A stretch of 64,000 bases of DNA from Pithys albifrons albifrons (Eukaryota; Chordata; Aves; Passeriformes; Thamnophilidae). Both the position numbers and the translations under genes were made by a program. Of the stretch, positions 1 through 11,085 are shown in pieces. The first letter of the stretch is position 1; each line of letters opens with the position of its first letter. The stretch spans positions 2,892,347 to 2,956,346 of the forward strand of contig NC_092465.1 in assembly GCF_047495875.1 (NCBI RefSeq). Direction: 5' to 3'. The notes beneath the pieces are model-generated. The model saw nothing but the letters and a program-made list of their open reading frames with translations. It had not been told where the DNA came from and ran no database searches.

Positions 1-86
1 AGGGACTGGAGTTGGCCCAAGGGTTGGACTCAATGATCTTGGAGGTCTTTTCCAACCCAATCCATTCTATGATTCTATAATTCTAT
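1..86 (+). mobile_element. CR1 LINE 3' end, cut by window start
   Basis: The stretch ends with the CR1 hallmark: a GGTTGGACTCAATGATCTTGG block, then TCTTTTCCAACCCAA, then a degenerate ATTCTATG octamer tail. CR1 is the dominant avian non-LTR retrotransposon and is nearly always 5'-truncated. The 5' part of this copy lies outside the window, so its length is unknown. It is noncoding here. Confidence 0.93.
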
Positions 87-266
87 AACCCTCAGCTGCA
101 TTTTTAACAAAAATCCATTCATGGATACATCTCTGCTGCAGTTTTAACCATAATCCATTCATAGATAACCCTCATCTGCAGTTTTTACCATAATTCATTC
201 AGGGATACAACTCTGCTGCAGTTTTATCCACAATCCATTAATGGATAACCCTCAGTTGCAGTTTGG
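87..266. repeat. 40-bp minisatellite, about 4.5 copies
   Basis: The motif CCATTC recurs at 115, 155 and 195, and its variant CCATTA at 235, giving an exact 40-bp period. Units alternate between an ACCCTCA-type and an ACATCTCTG-type start, suggesting an 80-bp dimer. The array starts directly after the CR1 octamer tail, so it may have grown from the tail junction (inference). Confidence 0.85.
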
Positions 267-923
267 ACCTGGAAATAGCAAGATTTCAGTTAAGTAAAAT
301 TTTTGGAGCTCTTGGACCTTGGTAGAATCTTCATGGAACAGAAGCTCTGCCCAAAAGCAGAGTGGTTTGAAGGCAGTTTAAGTTTAAAGTGATTTCTGCC
401 TTTGTTTTGATTTTAGGAGGAGGCAGATTTGTCATCAAGATCAGCATTAAAGATGTTGAGGAATTTTCTCTGTATTTATGGTATGGAAACCACCATCAAA
501 CCCAATGGTGAGAGAAGGGACCAGAGAGAGTGAAAATCACTCTCCCTAATGAGCCATTAATGAACCACACCCCCCCTGTTTTGATAACATTTATAATTAT
601 GGAATTCCAAAAGAATCATGGAGGTATTATTTTAATCTCTTAATGAAACAGAAGACAGAGACCATCTCTTGCTCTGCTACTGAAATGTTATCACAGCTTG
701 GAACAAGTCAAGAGTCCTCTGTGTGCCCTGTGCTGCTGAAATCTTAGGACAGGTACTAAAATCACTGACCAAATTAAAGTGCATCATAATTTCCTTAATT
801 AGAATGTCTCTAGAAGACTCCAGGATATTTTTATTTTATTTTTCAGGATATTTGGAAGCTCATCTTAATAGTGGTGATACTTCTGTACATAGAATATGTG
901 AATTCAGCATTGGAAGAATCAGA
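267..923. other. Unique noncoding DNA
   Basis: AT-rich single-copy sequence. I see no repeat family, RNA gene or supported exon in it. Confidence 0.6.
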
Positions 924-1212
924 AATAATAGTAGTAATAGTAATAGTAATAGTAATAGTAATAGTAATAGTAATAGTAATAGTAATAGTAACAGTAACAG
1001 TAACAGTAACAGTAACAGTAATAGGAATAGGAATAGCAATAGTAATAGTAATAGTAGTAATAGTAATAGAAATAATAATGATAATTATGATGATGATAAT
1101 AATAAATAAATAAAATAAAATAAAATAAGTGAAATAAAATAATAAATAAAATAAAAAATAAAATAAAATAAAATAAAACAAAATAAAACAAAATAAAACA
1201 AAATAAAATAAT
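924..1212. repeat. TAATAG hexamer microsatellite grading into AATAAAATAA repeats
   Basis: A TAATAG hexanucleotide array runs to about 1066 with AACAGT and AATAGG variant blocks, followed by GATGAT and then AAATA/AAACA-type runs up to about 1212. The open frames here encode only Ser-Asn, Val-Ile or Tyr runs and are artefacts of the repeat. Confidence 0.95.
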
Positions 1213-2969
1213 AATATGGTCTCAGTTTCCTTAACTTTGGGAGACTCATTAACTGTCTAAATAAAGTTTCTTGCTGTGTTTGTGATTTGTGAAGCTGCTC
1301 AATACATGACAATGGAAATTATCTTAAAGCAGCAATTGAATCCATGTGATTTTTCCAGCTAAAACTCAAGGGTCAGGAGTTTCCACTCTGTCCCTCTGTG
1401 AGGCAGAGGCAGAACCTGCACTTCTTAATGCCATTAAAAGTTTGAACCAGTTTTATGGGACTTTAATCCCAGGAGCATCTGGATTGACACTCCTTGGAAA
1501 AGCCACACCTGCCAAGGAGGTGCCAAAAGCAAGTGACAGGAATGGCAAAAGAGTTTTAATTTTCTGTCCAGTCAAATCTCAGTATTTCCCACTCAGTTCT
1601 CCTTCCTCAGTAATCTAAATAATTCCCCACCTTGCTCATGATGAATGTCTTGCCAGTTCCTACTCAGTCCTTCCACTTTACACAACCTAATTAAAGAAAA
1701 CATTCCATGATTGCCTATTTTTCCTCATGCATGACAACCTATTATTTTTTTTTCTACCACCTGATTAGGGCTTTATTATCCTTGGATTTAGATTGATTTG
1801 CTGGGCTCTTTAATAAAACACTGCTTAGTTTGATTTAAAGGGCTACAGGTTTCAGTCATTCACAAGTAACTCCCATTCCAAGTGCTGTGTGGTGTCCATG
1901 AAAAGGGATTTAAGGATGCCTAAAAAACTGAGGATCCAGGTGGGGTTCCAGTGGTGTGTGGTGTTAATATTCCTGCTCTGAGCAGTCAGGAGAGGACATT
2001 TTTGCAATTTAATTTGTCAGGGGTGATAAATCTGTTTCATCATTTCTGTCAAGGACAGATCCCGTGTATTAAAACCACCATAAATATCTTCTCCAGATAA
2101 ACCCCAAACTTTCATATGATTAAATAATAATACATTTATGATGACAAATTGCATTTACTCTGCGTTATCTGAAATGCAAGACAGAATTAGGTAGTTAAAG
2201 TTCAAAGGGATGGAGATCAGTTTTGATTTCAAATCCGAGGAATTTTATTAAGTAAATGAGATTCTCATTGTTATTTTGTTATATCTACCAGTCTCTTCTT
2301 TCAGAAATATTACTTATGAGCTCAGATAATGATTAAAACCCAAACAAGCAAGCTTAGACCAGAGCAGAATGTAGTGTAGATAAAAAGTTCAGGAGTTAAA
2401 TCCGTGGTTATTCCTGTCACCTTGTTGATGGCTTTAGGAAAACGAGGAGTGATGCACAGGCTGCTGTCCCTGTCCCTGTCTCAGTGCAGAGATGCTTTGG
2501 GGTCCCTCTAATTACACTTTTCTCAATTATTTCTAGTTATTTGTCCTTTTTTTTTCCAGGATATTTTCTGAAAGCTGAAGGTGCAGCTCCTTTTGCTGCA
2601 GCTCTTCCTCTGGATACAGGTGTGGAAAAGTTTGGGAAGCAGAGCAGGGATTTGCTGCATCCCATCCAAAGGCTCAGGGCAATAAAACTGATGGTCTCAG
2701 ATGAATATGGGCCTATCAAAGCTGTAAAATACAGTTCTTCCAGATTTTCTACTGTGTGCTCTTTTCAGGAAGTTTCCCTTGAGTGGAATGACAATTTCCC
2801 AGATAAAAATGGGAAAGTTAAAGGGAAACTGCCACCAAATATTCATGTTGTAGGGTTTGCTTCAGCTTGGAGATGTGCACTGTGTGACACTTGGGCTTCT
2901 GAGCCTGGTCCACTTGATGATCCCACCTAGAGCTCCTCATCCCACTCTGGGACACCCCACAAAAGGATT
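1213..2969. other. Unique noncoding DNA
   Basis: AT-rich single-copy sequence. A 148-codon frame at 2484-2930 (+) begins in unique sequence and ends close to the CR1 that starts near 2970. It has no recognisable domain, so I do not call it a gene. No RNA genes are seen. Confidence 0.6.
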
Positions 2970-3412
2970 TGTTGGAGAGAGTCCAAAGGGTCATGAAGAT
3001 GCTCCAGGGCTGGATCTCTCTGCTCTGGAGCCAGGCTGGGAGAGCTGGAGGGGTCATCTGGAGAAGAGAAGGCTCCAGGGACACCTCAGAGCCCTTGACA
3101 GGGCCTGAAGGGGCTCCAGGAGAGCTGGAGAGGGACTGGGGACAAGGGATGGAGGGACAGGACACAGGGAATGGTTTCCCAGTGCCAGAAGGCAGGTTAG
3201 GTGGGATATTGGGAAGCAATTGGTGGGTGGGAGGGTGGGCAGGCCCTGGCACAGGTTGGGCAGAGAAGCTGTGGCTGCCCCTGGATCCCTGAGAGTGTCC
3301 CAGGCCAGGCTGGAGCCATCTGGGCTGGTGGGAGGTGTCCCTGCCCATGGCAGGGGTGGCACTGGATGATCTTTAAGGTCCCTTCCAGTCCAAACCACTC
3401 TGTTACTCTCTG
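2970..3412 (+). mobile_element. CR1 LINE 3' fragment (sense)
   Basis: The fragment covers the last part of the CR1 RT reading frame and its 3' end. Landmarks in order are a GGAGAAGAGAAGGCTCC block, the GCAGAGAAGCTGTGGCTGCC block, GGTGTCCCTGCCCATGGCAG, and the terminal GATGATCTTTAAGGTCCCTT. The tail is degenerate (ACTCTGTTACTCTCTGATG). This is a different, older-looking subfamily from the copy at 3838-4891. Confidence 0.92.
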
Positions 3413-3837
3413 ATGTATTTAAACTTAGCTCTGGCTTTATAACTTGCTCTGCAGGAACTTTAATGCTCGACACATGAGATTTATTTATTATGAACTTCTT
3501 TTTTTTTTTTTTGCTGGCATTATTCCCATGTGGATGTACCTGAGAACCTGTGGAATGCTGATGGACAGCCTGGATTGCCACTGAGGTTTGAACCTTCCTC
3601 AGCTGAGCTACTGGTGGACAACAATAACTTCACAGGATATGGAAAATCCCAACTTCACTGCAGCATTTTGGAAGTTGCTCAGAGGGACTCATGTGAAAGC
3701 AGCTCATTTTGTCCCCATGTGGTGTGAAATTGCTTCCTCCTCCTGGTGTGGGAATGCTCCAGCAGTGGAACAGCCTCCACTTCTTCCTGGGAAATGGAAG
3801 AAAAGAAACCACAGTGTCTTTTTTTCCTCCTCTTTTA
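3413..3837. other. Unique noncoding DNA between two CR1 copies
   Basis: AT-rich sequence with a T run near 3499-3512. No supported gene. Confidence 0.6.
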
Positions 3838-3917
3838 TCGTAGAATCTTAGAACAGATTGGGTTGGAAAAGCCCTCCAGGATCATCGAGTCCAACCCTTG
3901 GGCCAACTCCAGTCCCT

Positions 3918-4891
3918 TTACCAGATCATGGCACTCAGTGCCACGGCCAAGCTCAGCTGAAAAACCTCCAGGGATGGGGAATCCACCCCCTCTCTGGGCA
4001 GCCCATTCCAATGCCTGAGCACTCTCTCTGCAAAGAATTTCTTTCTGATCTCCAACTTCAATTTCCCCTGGCAGAGCTTGAGCCCATCGTGCCCCCTTGT
4101 CCTATTGCTGAGTGCCTGGGAGAAGAGACCAATCCCCAGCTGGCCAGAACTTCCCTTCAGGCAGTTCCAGACAGTGCTGAGGTCACCTCTGAGCCTCCTC
4201 TTCTCCAGGCTGAACACCCCCAGCTCCCTCAGCCTCTCCCCACAGCACTTGTGCTCCAGTCCCTTCTCCAGCCTCGTTGCTCTTCTCTGGCCCCGCTCCA
4301 GCCCCTCAAGCTCTTTCCTCAACTGAGGGGCCCAGAACTGAACACAACACTCAAGGTGTGGCCTCCCCAAGGCAGAGTCCAGGGGAAGGGTCACTGCCCT
4401 GGGCCTGCTGGCCACGCTAGTTTGGATCCAGGCCAGGATCCCCTTGGCCTTCTTGGCCACCTGGGCACACTGGTGGCTCCTGTTGAGCTTCCTGTCCCTC
4501 AGTCCCCCCAGGTCCCTCTGCCTGGCTGCTCTCCAGCCACTCTGTGCCCAGCCTGGAGCGCTGCAGGGCTTGGGGTGGCCAAAGGGCAGGACCTGCACTT
4601 GGCCTTGTTGAACTTCATCCCATTGGAATCAGCCCATCCCTCCTGCCTGTCCAGATCCCTCTGCAGAGCCCTCTTGCCTGTCCAGGTCCCTCTGCAGAGC
4701 CCTCCTGGCTGTCCAGGTCCCTCTGCAGAGCCCTCCTGCCTGTCCAGGTCCCTCTGCAGAGCCCTCCTGCCTTCCAGCAGGTCGACACTCCCTCCCAACT
4801 TGGTGTCATCAGCAAATTTGCTGCTGATGGACTCAATCCCCTCATCTGAATCATCAATAAAGGTGTTAAACAGGACTGGACCCAACACATA
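3918..4891 (-). pseudogene. CR1 reverse transcriptase C-terminal remnant
   Basis: Read on the minus strand, this covers the end of CR1 ORF2. Near 4810-4890 lies the RT core with VLGPVLFN followed by [10 protein letters not shown], where FADD is the catalytic YXDD-type box. A conserved C-terminal region follows ([21 protein letters not shown], [33 protein letters not shown]). The last 226 codons (4598-3918) are open, but a 31-bp minisatellite and a frame change separate them from the catalytic box. The endonuclease and N-terminal RT are absent. It is a dead fragment of a retrotransposon. Confidence 0.9.
4648..4771. repeat. 31-bp minisatellite inside CR1 RT region, 4 copies
   Basis: CTGCAG recurs at 4661, 4692, 4723 and 4754, an exact 31-bp period. 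The unit lies between the FADD box and the MKFNK motif of the RT. Because 31 is not a multiple of 3, each extra copy shifts the frame. The related CR1 at 57906-59058 has two copies. Confidence 0.9.
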
Positions 4892-5395
4892 AACCCTTAG
4901 AGGAGCCAGGAGTGTGTGGATGTACCTTACACACCTGATCCCCCCAGTAAACCAGTTCATATAATTAATCCCAAGCTTAAATTTAATCACTGTTGCAGCT
5001 GCAGAATAGAAGGAGCTTCCTTGAAGGGGAAATAATATTTTTTTTTCCTGTGGGCAACTAATTTCTCTGTGTTTTAAGTACCTTTAGAAGAGGAGAAGGG
5101 GGTTGTGTTTGCATGAAGGCGTCTGCAGAGACAATTACAATGAAAATAAACAAAAGGATCATATAAGAGCCAAGTTGGAGAGCTGAAGAGACTTAATAGC
5201 TATAAACTGGTAGCTATTAGCTTCTAATTACTCTCAAATAATTACTGAATAGACTAGTGAATGTTATTAGCTTGCTTTAATATTCAACATAAAAGATTGC
5301 TCCCAACAATAATTTATTGCTTCCTCAGCTTTAAAATATACACGTGTGAGATTGGGCTGCTTCGTAAACATCCTTAATAAATGGAATTATTGGGA
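4892..5395. other. Unique AT-rich DNA, ATTA-rich block
   Basis: Single-copy sequence. Positions about 5190-5360 are dense in TAATTA, ATTAGC and AATAATT motifs of the homeodomain-binding type, so this is a weak enhancer candidate. No gene. Confidence 0.4.
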
Positions 5396-5476
5396 GAGTT
5401 CTGTGGAAGGGACCTGCCCACTGTGGATGGTTTTTAATGTCCCTTCTAACCCAAACAAGTCTGGGATTCTCTGATT
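5396..5476 (+). mobile_element. Short CR1 3' end
   Basis: It ends with TTTTTAATGTCCCTTCTAACCCAAAC and a single GGGATTCTCTGA tail, the 3' terminus of an old CR1 subfamily. Only about 80 bp remain. Confidence 0.75.
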
Positions 5477-7670
5477 ATCAGGAGATCAATAATTTGTCCT
5501 GAATTAGTGGCTTAATTTATAGTCCATCATTATTTTTGGAGATTTTTTACAGATCTCTGCCCTCTACAACTGATTGAGTGTCCATTTTTTTTTTCCTGAA
5601 GGAAAAAGATTTGGGTTTTGAATGAATATCAAGAATAAAGAATATCAAGAATAAAGAATATCAAGCATCAAGAATAAAAGTCTGCTACAGTTGAGGGGAT
5701 AATATCCAGAAAAATATGTCAAGCCCCCAAAGGAGGGTTCTATTTATAAGAAATATATATTATTTTTACATTATATATATAATTTTAATATTATTTTTCA
5801 GTGGAATGACCTATTCTATGGTGCCATCACCACCAAATAAAGGAGCTTTATAGAGCCCCAATTTCTTAATTCTGCATCTCTGCTTGAGCCACTCCCCTTT
5901 TGAAGGCCTTTTCATTTTGTGCATTAAGTTCTTAAATTCCTATTCCTGTACTTTTCATCCAGCCCATTTCTGGCATTCCTTAATTTTCTCTTTGAATAGT
6001 GAGATTCCCACTGGAACAGTTTCCAACTTCACCTCAGTGTCGTGCAGTGGAAGGGTCTCCCTTCAGCTCATGCTGCTGGCTGTGAATTTACACCTTATTC
6101 CTTTGCTCAGGGTGTTTTGCTCTAGATTAAAAGATGCTTTATATATAAATATAAATATATATAAATATAAATATATATAAATATAAATATATATAACTGA
6201 AACTTGGAGAGGTTGGCACTTAATTTGTGTAGGGCAGGAGGTGCCCATGGGGTGTCTTCCCATGGCAAGGTCAGGTGTGTGTGTTTCATGCTCATTTATA
6301 CACCTCCAATCCCCAAATTCTGATTTATATTTATTCAAGATGAAGTTCCCTCTGGAGCTGAGAGGGAGGGAGAAGGGGACAGAGAGAAAAAGGGGTTTGG
6401 AACTTGCTGACAACCCAACTAAAAGTGTCCCTGTGTGTGTTTTGCCTTCATTAATCTTGTGTTCTTTGAGTTGACCTGGGGGTGAGAACAGGTAACTTTT
6501 ACTTTGCTGTTTGTGATAATAAAACTTTCCCAATGTGACCAACCAGCAACATTTTGTTAGTTGGGAATTAGGACCTGAGGAGTTTGGAAATCTGAGGTGT
6601 TCCACACCAGAGGCTCTGTGGCTCATCCATGAAGGGACTCAATGAGGTTTTATTTCATTTCACTTCTCTTTCCATCTTTTTTTTTCTCTATATTTTTGCT
6701 CAGAAAATGAGGAGACAGGCAGAGGGAGAGGGATCTTCAGTTCTGTTGCACCCCAAGGTGCTGCTGTTCCCTGTAACATCCTGAGCTTTGTCGTGGGCTA
6801 CAGGTTTTTTTTACAACTATTGTCTGTCATTGAAAGAGCTCCTAAACCTTCTTTTTTTTTTTTTTTTGAAAGGCCCTCGTGGCAGCCAAATTTTGGCCTC
6901 TCAAGTTAGTTTTAAAAGTGAGCAGATTGAAAATCCACATTGAAATGTTGTAACCTGATGGTTCCTTCCTCCAACACTGTTTCCACTCCCTGCCATTTTT
7001 AAACCTCAGCCTTGCAGATAATCACCCAAAACCATAATAACAACATCCTACAAGTACAAGAAAACACGTTGGAAATGTCCTTTTTCTTTTTTTTTTTCCC
7101 TCTTGTAATGCCAGATAGCTCTTCCAAAATCCCAAACTGAATTGCTTTTGGGCAGATAAGCATCAAAAACTACATTTCCTGCTTTGGGGGAAGGTGCAAT
7201 AAGGTGCTCCATCAGTGTAATAGTTGCCAGCGATATGCTCTGGTAGTGTTTTGATGAATTACATGATTATAGCTAAAATGAACACTTTCATCATGCCTGA
7301 ATTAATAATGGGAGGGGGGGTGATTTGTTGAGTCCTCCTGCCGTGTTCTTCAAGTCATCACTTCACAAGACGGAGTTTTCGAGCCCATCCTTTGTCTTGG
7401 GATAAAACAGGGATCCTTTGCTGCTTGGGAACACAAGGAGCAGGAGGGATGTGACAGCCTCAAAGGGGAAAAGAAAACTGATGCTCCCTCACCTTCCCAA
7501 GCTCATCCTGATTAATCCCTTTATTTTTCACTGCCTTGTTCCAGTGTCTGAGGCACCTGTGAGGGAAAAGAGCAGGATTTTTTTTTTGTGTGTGTCTGTG
7601 AATTTTGTTGCAAAGGTTTGTGTTGAATTTTATTGTAGCAAAGGGTTGGTTTCTTCTCTAGACAGGAAAA
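5477..7670. other. Unique noncoding DNA
   Basis: AT-rich sequence with several T runs (for example 6850-6867 and 7089-7099) and small local repeats such as AAGAATATC near 5630-5680. I see no exon, RNA gene or known mobile element. Confidence 0.6.
6139..6196. repeat. AT microsatellite (ATATAAATATAA)
   Basis: About 58 bp of alternating ATATAAATATAAATATATA, low complexity. Confidence 0.9.
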
Positions 7671-8905
7671 GGAATTGGCCCCTCAGGATGTGCCAGAGGA
7701 GGTTTGGGTTGGACACCAGGAGGAATTTCTCCCTGGAAAGGGTGGTCAGGTACTGGAAGGGCTGCTCAGGGAGGTTTGGAGTCCACACCCCTGGAGGTGC
7801 CCAAGGAAGGACTGGATGTGGCTCTCAGTGCTCTGGGATGGGGGACAAGGTGGGCATCGAGCTCAGGTTGGACTCTGTGATCTTGGACAGGACACAGCCT
7901 CAAGCTGAACCAGGAGAAGTTCAGGCTGGACATCAGGATAAATTTCTCCATAGAAAAGGTTGTCAGGCATTGGAACTGCTCAGGGAGGTTTGGAGTCCAC
8001 ACCCCTGGAGGTGCCCAAGGAAGGACTGGATGTGGCACTCAGTGCTCTGGGCTGGGGGACAAGGTGGGCATCAGGCAGAGGGTGGGCTTTGGAGAGGACA
8101 CAACCTCAAGCTGCACCAGGGGAAGTTCAGGTTGGACATCAGGATAAATTTCTCCATAGGAAAGGTTGTCAGGCATTGGAACTGCCCAGGGAGGTTTGGA
8201 GTGCCCAGTCCTGGAGGTGCCCAAGGAAGGACTGGATGTGGCACTCAGTGCTCTGGGATGGGGGACAAGGTGGGCATCGGGCACAGGGTGGGCCTTGGAG
8301 AGGACACAACCTCAAGCTGCACCAGGAGAAGATTAGGTTGGACATCAGGATAAATTTCTCCATAGGAAAGGTTGTCAAACATTGGAACTGCCCAGGGAGG
8401 TTTGGAGTCCCCACCCTTGGAGGTGCCCAAGGAAGGACTGGATGTGGCACTCAGTGCTCTGGGCTGGGGAACAAGGTGGGCATCGAGCTCAGGTTGGACT
8501 CTGTGATCTTGGACAGGACACAACCTCAAGCTGAACCAGGAGAAATTCAGGCTGGACATCAGGAGGAATTTCTCCATAGAAAAGGTTGTCAGGCATTGGA
8601 ACTGCTCAGGGAGGTTTGGAGTCCCCAGCCCTGGAGGTGTCCAGGGAAGGACTGGATGTGGCACTCAGTGCTCTGGGCTGGGGAACAAGGTGGGCATCGG
8701 GCACAGGGTTGGCCTTGGAGAGGACACAGCCTCAAGCTGCACCAGGGGAAGTTCAGGTTGGACATCAGGATAAATTTCTCCATAGGAAAGGTTGTCAAAC
8801 ATTGGAACTGCTCAGGGAGGTTTGGAGTCCACATCCCTGGAGGTGCCCAAGGAAGGACTGGCTGTGGCACTCAGTGCTCTGGGCCGGGGTACAAAGTGGG
8901 CATGA
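7671..8905 (+). repeat. Satellite-like tandem array of CR1 3' ends, about 206-bp unit
   Basis: Six head-to-tail units. CAAGCTG starts units at 7901, 8107, 8313, 8527 and 8733 (spacing 206, 206, 214, 206), after a first divergent unit from about 7671. Each unit is a CR1 3' segment: CAAGCTGCACCAGG, TTGGACATCAGG, AATTTCTCC, GGAGGTTTGGAGTCC, then GGATGTGGCACTCAGTGCTC. Two end types occur: a longer one ending in GACTCTGTGATCTTGG (units 1 and 4) and a shorter one. Units therefore recur in register every 626 bp, a trimeric higher-order pattern. Frames of 311 and 345 codons run through it because stops are rare in all phases; they are not genes. Confidence 0.9.
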
Positions 8906-9740
8906 GACCCTCTAAGGACATAATGTCCTCTGGAATTGTTGGTTTTACTGTAGAACTTTGGGGATCAGTGTGTTCCTTTCTGGGTGTTCCAGCTTAGCCA
9001 ACCTGGCATTGACCCCACACCAGCACCTGAGAGAAGCTGTGCACTGGTGTGACCATTTCCAGGGTTCCTTGGGGGGTCCAACCATGGCATTAAAACATCC
9101 CACAATGGGAATTTCCATGGATGTGTACAGCAGGGATTAAAACCTGCCCTGCTGATGCCATAATATGATTTGTCTGGCAATAAATGAAGGCTCTCAGTCT
9201 TTACAGCTGCCACTCAGTGTCTTTGATGAACACTCATTTTCCTTGGGATAATAATAACCAACCTGCTAGAGATAAAAAAGCTTTGGCAGGCTATTTAAAA
9301 AAAATGGTCATGCACAGCACAAGAAAAACATCTGGAGCAGATGTTTCTGTAATTACAACCCACTTGATGATTATTCTGTGCTCAGTGGCCTTTGCTGGTG
9401 CCCTCAGAGCTGGGTGATGTCCCAGGCTCGTGCTGGTGCACTGAACTGGAAGAGAGGACAGACTGTCTGGGGCAAGGGCTGTCCTCTCTGTTTCCCTGAG
9501 TGCTTTCTCTCCCTTGGATTTGTGCTGGTGGTTAATTATTATCCTCTCTGTTTGTATCAAATTGTAGTTTGATGCCATGAAATATCTCAGGTGTGCCCAT
9601 GCAGAAAGTGGAGGGAACCCGAGCACGGAGTTTTCAGAATCCAGACTTTAGGAAAAGTCTTATTTGGTGCAAATGGGATTATAAGATCACCTTGTGGGGT
9701 TCAGTGTAGACATGAGGTGTGATATTATGATCTAAGCAGG
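8906..9740. other. Unique noncoding DNA
   Basis: Single-copy sequence between the CR1-derived array and the LTR. No supported gene. Confidence 0.6.
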
Positions 9741-10780
9741 TGTGCTGGTTTAAAGGTAAACTGGCAGGAGAAATGAACCCAACACAAAAGAGATTATAAG
9801 TCAGAGTTACAATTTAATAATAATATCACAATAAATGCAATGGCACAAAGAGAAATTGGTTTTAACCCACAAAACCCAGCAGTGTAACCCAACCCCTGGG
9901 GCACAAACACAGTGGGGTTTGGTGGCCCCTGTGCTGAGCCCCACATGGTTCCCCCAAGTACAAAGTAAAAAGAAGGGGAAAACCTGTTGGTGCAGCTGAA
10001 GGTTGCAGTCTGGTGAAGAGTGGTGGTTGCAGTCTGGTTGAAAGTGGTGGGCTCCTCCTCTGGACCCACTGAGTAGTTCCCCAAGTCCCCAAACCCCAAG
10101 ATTCTCTTCCCTCAGGTGCAGGTGGGAGCCCCCAGTCCCTACCCCAGGGCAGGGAGTTCCACCCTGGGGGATCTGACTCTGTGAGTCAGGGGGGATTTTG
10201 GAATCATTGCTGGCCCATGAGCAGAGCTGACCCATCAGGTGGGTGTGGAGGTGCCAAGGACTCCCTGGAGGGGAGTTATCCCAGCTCCTGTCCCACCTGT
10301 GACACCCACCTTGGAACACTCCCCTGTCTCACCAGTGACACCCCCCTTGGAACAGTCCCCTGTCTCCCAGGGCTCTGTGACACCCACCTGGGAACACTCC
10401 CCTGTCTCACCTGTGACACCCCCCTTGGAACACTCCCCTGTCTCCCAGGGCTCTGTGACACCCACCTTGGAACACTCCCCTGTCCCACAGAGGTGACACC
10501 CACCTTGGAACACTCCCCTGTCTCCCAGGGCTCTGTGACATCCACCTTGGAACACTCCCCTGTCTCTCAGGGCTCTGTGACACCCACCTTGGAACACTCC
10601 CCTGTCTCTCAGGGCTCTTTCCCACCCAGCTCCCAGCCTGAGGGGTCAGGTGTGCTCTGGGCAGCTGCTGCAAATGGTCCATTGGTAACAGTTCATGGGA
10701 AATGAATCGAGAGTGTAGAATCCACAGCTTTGGTCACCCCCACACAGTGATAAACTGGTCCCACCTGCTGAACTGGGACA
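9741..10780 (-). mobile_element. Solo LTR of an endogenous retrovirus (antisense), with internal VNTR
   Basis: Read on the minus strand it starts TGTCCCAGTTCAGCAGG and ends AAACCAGCACA, the TGT...ACA termini of a retroviral LTR. It aligns end to end with 46224-47554 in the opposite orientation; the length difference comes largely from an internal minisatellite. In LTR orientation the flanks are CCTGT and CCTGC, a possible 5-bp target duplication with one mismatch. An ATTAAA poly(A) signal is kept at 9813-9818, but the TATA-like box of the other copy is lost. No internal retroviral sequence adjoins it, so it is a solo LTR. Confidence 0.88.
10300..10615. repeat. 36/42-bp VNTR inside LTR, about 8 units
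   Basis: The core ACACCCACCTTGGAACACTC followed by CCCTGTCTC repeats eight times. Units are about 36 bp when the linker is short (CACCTGTG) and 42 bp when it is CCCAGGGCTCTGTG. Both lengths are multiples of three, so a 174-codon frame with a recurring LEHSPVS peptide stays open. I infer no protein. Confidence 0.92.
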
Positions 10781-10857
10781 ACAGGAATAATGAATTTGTA
10801 TCTTTCTGTTTAGAGAACCTTATGGTTGAATTTAGAAATGTGGTAAAGGCTGAAGAC

Positions 10858-11085
10858 GTCATAGAATCCCAGAATGGTTTGGGTTGGAAGGGACCTTGGA
10901 GATCATTTCAATCCAACTTTCCTGCCATGGGCACCTCCCACCAGCCCAGGTTGCTCCATCCTGGCCTTGGAGACTTCCAGGGATCCAGGGGCAGCCACAG
11001 CTTCTCTGCCCAACCTGTGCCAGGGTCTGTTCACCCTCCCAGGGAAGGACTTTTCCCCAATATCAGAGCAGGTCACTTCAAATGA
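10858..11085 (-). mobile_element. CR1 LINE 3' fragment (antisense)
   Basis: It begins with the tail (CATAGAATCCCAGAATGG) and GGTTTGGGTTGGAAGGGACC, followed by CCATGGGCACCTCCCACCAG and GCAGCCACAGCTTCTCTGCC. It belongs to the same older subfamily as 2970-3412. It lies about 75 bp beyond the LTR end. Confidence 0.92.

Larger units (their letters stand above)
3838..4891 (-). mobile_element. CR1 LINE, 5'-truncated 1.05-kb copy (antisense)
   Basis: The tail octamers (TAGAATCTTAGAA) and the GATTGGGTTGGAAAAG block mark the 3' end at 3838, and the element runs rightward on the minus strand. It carries about 80 bp of 3' UTR and the C-terminal part of the RT frame (see the overlapping pseudogene). Its sequence is very close to the copies at 18597, 24875, 48984 and 57906, which points to one young passerine subfamily. 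The right end stops within the RT domain just beyond GACTGGACCCAACACA, which is ordinary 5' truncation. Confidence 0.95.

Noticed and set aside
2484..2930. 148-codon candidate gene
   Set aside because: No domain is recognisable and the context is a CR1 junction without convincing splice structure.
3838..4891. Active autonomous CR1
   Set aside because: Only the RT C-terminus is present, with a frameshifting minisatellite and no endonuclease.
7418..8997. 311- and 345-codon overlapping frames
   Set aside because: They run through a 206-bp repeat in shifting phase. Stop-poor CR1 sequence explains them.
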